Shown here piece after piece: positions 59,728 to 64,000 of a stretch of DNA of 64,000 bases. Within the stretch, counting starts at the first letter, position 1. The number at the start of each line of letters is the position of its first letter. Position numbers and translations under genes: made by a program. Source of the stretch: Pseudalkalibacillus sp052246725 (GTDB lineage Bacteria > Bacillota > Bacilli > Bacillales > Fictibacillaceae). The notes under the pieces were generated by a model. It saw nothing but the letters and a program-made list of their open reading frames with translations, was not told the DNA's origin and did not search any database. The stretch lies in NCBI GenBank assembly GCA_052246725.1, contig JBQQCL010000002.1; one strand, written 5' to 3'.

Positions 59728-59743
59728 GAACGTGTTACCACCC

Positions 59744-60541
59744 TTAAACTGCAATATCTTTTTTTCGGTAATATAAAAACGATGCAATCGTACAAATCAA
59801 CATGATACCTGCCATGATCAAAATATACAAACCATCGAGTGTTTCACTCTTGATGATATCTGCTGGATCCACATATTCAAATGGGCTGAAATACTTCAAA
59901 ACTTCTAATTGATCAGAAACACTTGAGATCACCTGCAGGAAATAGGTGATGAATACTAACCCAACCGTTACTGATAGGATTTGTCGCCCTTTTCTCAATA
60001 CGGTTGACAGTAAATACGCAATTGATGCAAACGTGAAATGCAACAAGATCGGCGCGATTGACAAAAGCAGGAATGGGACAAATTCAAATGACCCATCATC
60101 TACAATCATAAATGCAGCAAAGTTGAACAAAGATACGAAAACATTGAATAGTATGATATTAACAATCACAACGAGTAATTTTTGAGTGAGCATTTCTGAT
60201 CTTGTTATCGGTTTTGAGAGCAAGAATTCGATCGTTTTCTCCCCCTCTTCTTTAGCAACCATATTCCCAGCTAATAGAACAACATAAATGCTCCCAATCA
60301 ATGTAATCAACATATAGCCTTCGATTGCGTAGAAACCAAGTACTGTTCCCAGGCTTACCTTATCCATATTGAAGGCTTTTTTGATTCCTTCAGGGTATGC
60401 GGACATTAATGCTTCCAAATTTTCTTGTTGTTTTGCGAAGTCTGGAAAGATCTGCATCATGAGGAATACTAACCCGCCGAGAATGACTGACCAGATTAGC
60501 AAGCCGCGGAAATTCCATTTGAATTCCTGTTTGAAAATCAT
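59744..60541 (-). CDS. ABC exporter permease (ABC-2 type)
   Basis: This 265-residue protein has six predicted helices. It begins FKQEFKWNFRGLLIWSVILGG and has the cytoplasmic segment AKEEGEKTIEFLLSKPITRSEMLTQK typical of ABC-2 permeases. It overlaps the ATPase gene by 4 nt. The substrate is unknown, probably a toxic hydrophobic compound, given TetR control. Confidence 0.88.
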   Translation of the reverse strand: MIFKQEFKWNFRGLLIWSVILGGLVFLMMQIFPDFAKQQENLEALMSAYPEGIKKAFNMDKVSLGTVLGFYAIEGYMLITLIGSIYVVLLAGNMVAKEEGEKTIEFLLSKPITRSEMLTQKLLVVIVNIILFNVFVSLFNFAAFMIVDDGSFEFVPFLLLSIAPILLHFTFASIAYLLSTVLRKGRQILSVTVGLVFITYFLQVISSVSDQLEVLKYFSPFEYVDPADIIKSETLDGLYILIMAGIMLICTIASFLYYRKKDIAV

Positions 60542-61440
60542 TTGTCTGTCCCCCCATTCGGCTCTGTCTCATAGAAATGCATGAAGATTTCATCAAGGGA
60601 TGGTTCCTCGATCACTACATCCCGATAGGACTCTTGGCTCAAGGCATGTATGAGTTTATGGATATCCCCACGGAACAGAATGTTCAACGTATGACCGATC
60701 TGTTCTTGTTGGATGATTCCATCAAGGCCAAGGTCGACTTTCTGCCCTTCCTCCAATAAAATTGTGACAGTCTTGAACTGGTTTTTAGTGAGATTTTCAA
60801 TCGTATCATTTGCAATCAATCGTCCTTCCTTGATGATCGCAACACGGTCACACATTTTTTGTACTTCACTTAAAATGTGTGAGGAGAAGAAAATCGTTAC
60901 ACCTTTCTTCTTTTCTTCAAGTAAGAGATCGAAGAAAGTGTGCTGCATCAACGGGTCAAGACCTCCAGTCGGTTCGTCCATGATCAAGATCCGAGGTTCA
61001 TGCAACAGGGTTTGAACGATCCCGACCTTTTTCCGATTACCAAATGAAAGATCTTCAAATCGTTTGTTCAAATCCAATTCCAAACGCTCGGAAAGTTCCT
61101 GGATTCTCTTTTTTGCAGTGGGTTTTCTGTAAAAACTTGCTGAATAATTCAGCAGTTCTTTCACCTTCATATTTTCATAGTAATGGACTTCAGAAGGAAG
61201 ATAGCCTACCTCTTGTTTGATTTCTTTTGATTCAGTGATGATATCCTTACCAAAAATTTTAGCAGAACCGTTTGTAGGATAGATGAAATTGAGCAGCGTT
61301 CGGATCGTGGTACTTTTTCCTGCCCCATTCGGCCCTATGAAACCATACACTTCCCCTTCTTCAACAGAAAATGTAAGATCGGAAACTGCCTGATGCTTTC
61401 CGTAATATTTCGTGAGGTCGATCATTTCGATCGCTTTCAT
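60538..61440 (-). CDS. ABC exporter ATP-binding protein
   Basis: This 300-residue ATPase has Walker A GPNGAGKSTT, signature LSFGNRKKVGIVQTLL (FGN instead of SGG), Walker B ILIMDEPTGGLDP and switch His FFSSHIL. ATG 61440 follows AAAGGGGGG. It is the first gene of the ATPase-permease-TetR operon. Confidence 0.92.
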   Translation of the reverse strand: MKAIEMIDLTKYYGKHQAVSDLTFSVEEGEVYGFIGPNGAGKSTTIRTLLNFIYPTNGSAKIFGKDIITESKEIKQEVGYLPSEVHYYENMKVKELLNYSASFYRKPTAKKRIQELSERLELDLNKRFEDLSFGNRKKVGIVQTLLHEPRILIMDEPTGGLDPLMQHTFFDLLLEEKKKGVTIFFSSHILSEVQKMCDRVAIIKEGRLIANDTIENLTKNQFKTVTILLEEGQKVDLGLDGIIQQEQIGHTLNILFRGDIHKLIHALSQESYRDVVIEEPSLDEIFMHFYETEPNGGTDK

Positions 61441-61460
61441 CACTAGCCCCCCTTTTGTGA

Positions 61461-61510
61461 TTGACCACCTAGTCAATATCCATTTTACTCCCATTTGACC
61501 AAGTGGTCAA
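61461..61510 (-). promoter_or_regulatory. Promoter with two TetR-type operators
   Basis: TTGACCAAGTGGTCAA (61495-61510) has perfect 7-bp arms, and TTGACCACCTAGTCAA (61461-61476) is a near copy. On the minus strand TTGACC (61510-61505), 17 bp, TAAAAT (61487-61482) forms the promoter, so one operator covers the -35 and the other the start region. The TetR at 59080 is the obvious candidate repressor. Confidence 0.75.
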
Positions 61511-61563
61511 TGATTATGGGAAAATAATCTGAAACACTTGATGTTACACACGAGATAATTAAA

Positions 61564-62028
61564 AGCTGTTTTCGCAAACGTTGTTGCTCTTGCACTTAAA
61601 GAAAGTATAAAATACTTTCTTCAGTATAAGGGCAACTAAGGCTCGACCTACAAAAGGCATGGTCTCGCCAAGTTTTCTTTAAAAGTCGTTGATTTCCGCT
61701 TCAGGTGCTCGCTTTCCGCGGGGCATGCGGTGAGCCCACTTGTCGCTTTGCGACCTCAGGAGTCTCCTTATCAATGAAGCATTTGTGCTCCTGCGTCTAC
61801 AAGAAAGTCCTGTCGAAGCGAGCTTCCTCGTCGCATGCCTTGCGAGGAGATTATTCAGGTAGTAGGCACGCTGATTCCGCAGGACAAGGAAAGCTTCGGC
61901 AGCGTTACATCGCACGAAGAAAATGCGATTTTCATTTTCGAGGAGTCTCGCACCTTGCTCTCCTATCAACTTGCACATGGTGAGTTTTTAAAAATGACTC
62001 AAAAGCAACAATCTTTTAGAAAAGAGAC
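61564..62028 (+). mobile_element. Mobile repeat copy H (complete, 465 bp)
   Basis: This is a complete copy whose termini read AGCTGTTTTCGC and AAAAGAGAC. Perfect 8-bp direct repeats TAATTAAA flank it (61556-61563 and 62029-62036). It inserted about 50 bp upstream of the TetR-regulated promoter. Confidence 0.92.
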
Positions 62029-62032
62029 TAAT

Positions 62033-62068
62033 TAAAAAAGGACTGCCGTATTCTGACAGTCCATTCCG
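62033..62068 (-). terminator. Terminator of the aldo/keto reductase gene
   Basis: GGACTG(C/T)C arms pair around GTATTCT (GGACTGCC / GACAGTCC), followed by TTTTTT on the minus strand. Confidence 0.8.
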
Positions 62069-62072
62069 ACAG

Positions 62073-62903
62073 TTAAAAATCAAAATCATCTGGATCTGGT
62101 CCAAACCGTTCATTCCGATTCAGTGCATCGATAATGACCATTTCTTCTTGCGTCAATTGAAAATCGAATATATCAGCATTCGCATAGATCCGTTCTTCAT
62201 GGACAGATTTCGGAATCGTTATGACACCATGCTGTAAATCCCAGCGAAGGATGACATGGGCAGGTGATTTTCCATAGTGGCGCCCTATTTGGATTAATTC
62301 AGGATGATCAAGGAGTTTTCCATGCATCAACGGGGACCAAGCTTCTACTTGGATGTCGTTGGAATCACAGAACATCCGTACTTCTTCTTGTATTAATCGT
62401 GGATGAAACTCAATCTGGTTCACCATCGGTTTGATTTCTGAGTCTTTCATCAAGTCTTCTAAATGGTGAACATTGAAATTACAAACCCCGATCGCTTTCG
62501 TATGTCCCTCTTTATAGAGCTTTTCCATCGCTTTCCACGTTTCCTTGTACAGCCCTTCAACTGGCCAATGTATAAGATAAAGGTCTACATAGTCGAGACC
62601 AAGTTTATCAAGACTTCTTCCAAAAGAGTTCATCGTTCGGTCATAACCCTGTCCTTTATTCCAGACTTTGGTGGTGATGAATAGTTCATCTCTGGGGATA
62701 TCTGTTTCTCGGATAGCTTGACCAACCCCTTCTTCGTTCCGATAGATAGCTGCTGTATCAATGTTTCTGTAACCTGCTTCAAGTGCCACTTTTACAGCAT
62801 GGATGACTTCCTTCCCGTCTTCTATTTTAAATACACCGAAACCTAAATGTGGCATTCTGACACCATTATGTAACCGCACAGTATCTTGTATACTCTTAAT
62901 CAA
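62073..62903 (-). CDS. Aldo/keto reductase
   Basis: This 276-residue TIM barrel has the family signatures GYRNIDTAAIYRNEEGVGQAI (catalytic Asp, Tyr), ITTKVWN (Lys), DLYLIHWPVEG (His) and IPKSVHEERIYANADIFDF (NADPH site). Nearest types are YtbE and YvgN, which reduce methylglyoxal and other aldehydes. The TTG start at 62903 has AAGGAG 8 nt upstream, better than the GTG at 62912. Confidence 0.93.
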   Translation of the reverse strand: MIKSIQDTVRLHNGVRMPHLGFGVFKIEDGKEVIHAVKVALEAGYRNIDTAAIYRNEEGVGQAIRETDIPRDELFITTKVWNKGQGYDRTMNSFGRSLDKLGLDYVDLYLIHWPVEGLYKETWKAMEKLYKEGHTKAIGVCNFNVHHLEDLMKDSEIKPMVNQIEFHPRLIQEEVRMFCDSNDIQVEAWSPLMHGKLLDHPELIQIGRHYGKSPAHVILRWDLQHGVITIPKSVHEERIYANADIFDFQLTQEEMVIIDALNRNERFGPDPDDFDF

Positions 62904-62908
62904 CCTCT

Positions 62909-63796
62909 TCACTCCTTAGGTGCAATATTCGTGTCGTTATTATTGACCGATTTAAATAATTCTGTAAGTTGCTCAGTCAATAGATTGAGAATCTGTTTAT
63001 CTTTCACATATTGAAAATGGGAAGCAGGATTCCAGCTCGTCAACAGATTACCTGTATTCACTTCTCTATCCTCCTGGATCACCATACCATAAGCATCACT
63101 TATGGTTTTTAATGGATAAGCGAGAATATCGTCACGATCGTAAATATTCCACCAACCACCCCTTCCATCTGGATAATGCTCGCAAAAGCTACGAGAAGGG
63201 ACTTGTATCGGTCGGTCAAAATCGGTGTAACGTAAACTCCATAAAGCCAATGGTGATCCGAGAGAAATGAATCTTGCGAGTGTTTCTCCCTTTTCCAGTG
63301 GAGTAGCATTTTCCGTCCACTCCTCGATATATGTCATACGATCTGAAGTCTTTTGTAGGTCATAAAAGAGATTACTGGTGATCACAGTTCCTAAACTATG
63401 TCCGATGACAATGAGAGGCGCATTTGCTCCTGCCTTTTCACTCAGTTTGGTCAATGCCTTGAAATAGATTTCATGTACTTGTTCATAATTTTGAAATTGG
63501 TCGCTTGTCGGCTGGTAAGCAATGGCATCACCTAAAAATTCAATCACGAATTTCCTTAATATAGAAAAATCGAGGCGACTACTTTTCTGGACGGCCACCC
63601 ATAAGTCCTTCTCCCTTTGATTGAACACCTCCCCCCAGTAAATTGGTTGGAAGATAAATTCGTGACCTGTGTATCTACGACCTTGATCCTTCATCCATTT
63701 CTCCAACTTTTTTTGTAAATTTTCGATAAGGATCTCAGCAAAATCCTCTTTTTGGATACCGGCCCCATGTATGACTGCTATTGCGATTGGTTGCAC
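62909..63796 (-). CDS. Alpha/beta hydrolase, lipase-like
   Basis: This 295-residue protein starts IAIAVIHGAGIQ (oxyanion region), has the nucleophile elbow in LIVIGHSLGTVITSNLFYDL (about residue 133), and a likely Asp/His in the C-terminal half (IYDRDDILAYPL; WNPASHFQYVKD). No signal peptide is seen. It starts at GTG, 9 nt after AGGGGG, and precedes the aldo/keto reductase by 5 nt, so both are in one operon. Confidence 0.85.
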   Translation of the reverse strand: MQPIAIAVIHGAGIQKEDFAEILIENLQKKLEKWMKDQGRRYTGHEFIFQPIYWGEVFNQREKDLWVAVQKSSRLDFSILRKFVIEFLGDAIAYQPTSDQFQNYEQVHEIYFKALTKLSEKAGANAPLIVIGHSLGTVITSNLFYDLQKTSDRMTYIEEWTENATPLEKGETLARFISLGSPLALWSLRYTDFDRPIQVPSRSFCEHYPDGRGGWWNIYDRDDILAYPLKTISDAYGMVIQEDREVNTGNLLTSWNPASHFQYVKDKQILNLLTEQLTELFKSVNNNDTNIAPKE

Positions 63797-63799
63797 GTT

Positions 63800-63880
63800 T
63801 TATGTCCCCCTAATGTATTTATTTAAGATGTAATCATGGAATTGATTGATTTCATACGGCCATTTTATGGTTTTCGTCAT
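63800..63880 (-). CDS. Possible 26-residue peptide upstream of the hydrolase
   Basis: An ATG at 63880 with GAAGGTGG 11 nt upstream opens a 26-codon frame rich in aromatic and basic residues (start MTKTIKWPYEINQFHDYIL). Its stop TAA lies inside the ribosome binding region of the hydrolase, 3 nt before the GTG, as in a coupled leader peptide. Short length keeps confidence low. Confidence 0.35.
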   Translation of the reverse strand: MTKTIKWPYEINQFHDYILNKYIRGT

Positions 63881-63957
63881 CGGTATATATTCCACCTTCT
63901 TCATTTTTCATAGATTCACATATCGAAGGGGAATGAATATCCGTCTTATTATGTAAA

Positions 63958-63992
63958 TGATAAGGACTGACCTTGTCTGGCAAGTCCTTATC
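63958..63992 (-). terminator. Hairpin at the right edge
   Basis: ATAAGGACT and AGTCCTTAT form a 9-bp stem around TGACCTTGTCTGGCA. It probably ends a gene lying beyond the window. Confidence 0.55.
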
Positions 63993-64000
63993 GGTTCATC

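Noticed and set aside
1..64000. CRISPR arrays, tRNA or rRNA genes, prophage
   Set aside because: No regularly spaced short repeats, no tRNA cloverleaf or TTC-type arms, no rRNA segments and no phage structural genes were seen on either strand by eye. A tRNA or CRISPR scan would be decisive.

Overview
The window looks like the chromosome of an aerobic, spore-forming member of the Bacillaceae with low to moderate G+C. Evidence: a gerP spore-permeability cluster, a YjcZ-type sporulation peptide, strong GGAGG-type ribosome binding sites with frequent TTG/GTG starts, a trp operon preceded by a textbook TRAP (MtrB) leader, and many proteins whose closest relatives I know from Bacillus (YfmJ, YkpA, MhqD/MhqE, CzcD, YojM). 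No rRNA, tRNA, CRISPR array or prophage was seen.

Layout. 0-3.9 kb: NRDE protein, acetyltransferase, small membrane proteins, a Cu/Zn superoxide dismutase lipoprotein and an alkyltransferase-like DNA repair protein. 3.8-11 kb: trpDCFBA on the minus strand, ending not in trpA but in a fused trpE-trpG gene. An 11-triplet TRAP site with overlapping antiterminator and terminator lies upstream of trpD. A second cluster of GAG triplets lies between trpA and trpEG, next to a hairpin that would hide the trpEG Shine-Dalgarno. 11-26 kb: transporters, an mhqED-type quinone-stress operon, an Nmad3 protein, a flavin amine oxidase, an ECF sigma/anti-sigma pair, an acyl-CoA dehydrogenase and an alanine/glycine symporter. 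26-36 kb: a membrane-anchored beta-propeller protein, ProC, a PH-domain protein, an ABC exporter, a SatD plus DUF3307 pair and a YkpA-type ABC-F ATPase. 37-44 kb: a subtilisin-like protease, two Hsp20 proteins and a rearranged gerP cluster with three GerPA/GerPF paralogues. 44-64 kb: YjiH-family membrane protein, CzcD-type efflux, a DeoR regulator, methyltransferase, DUF429, LysE, YfmJ, a solo TnpB element, MATE exporter, a second Cys-rich bundle protein, Mug, DUF502, a self-regulated TetR/ABC operon, an aldo/keto reductase and a lipase-like hydrolase.

The window is seeded with a roughly 465-bp non-autonomous transposon-like repeat. There are eight recognisable copies (11.05, 11.8, 18.1, 20.6, 25.6, 31.9, 39.9 and 61.6 kb). 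They have imperfect terminal inverted repeats starting GGCT(G/C)TTTTC, and four copies are flanked by perfect 8-bp direct repeats. These copies generate many spurious ORFs. A second dispersed repeat occurs at 43.7 and 58.8 kb.

The most interesting signals are the two-site TRAP architecture around a TrpEG fusion, the mobile repeat family, the SatD/DUF3307 pair, the rearranged gerP locus and several tiny genes with good ribosome binding sites.
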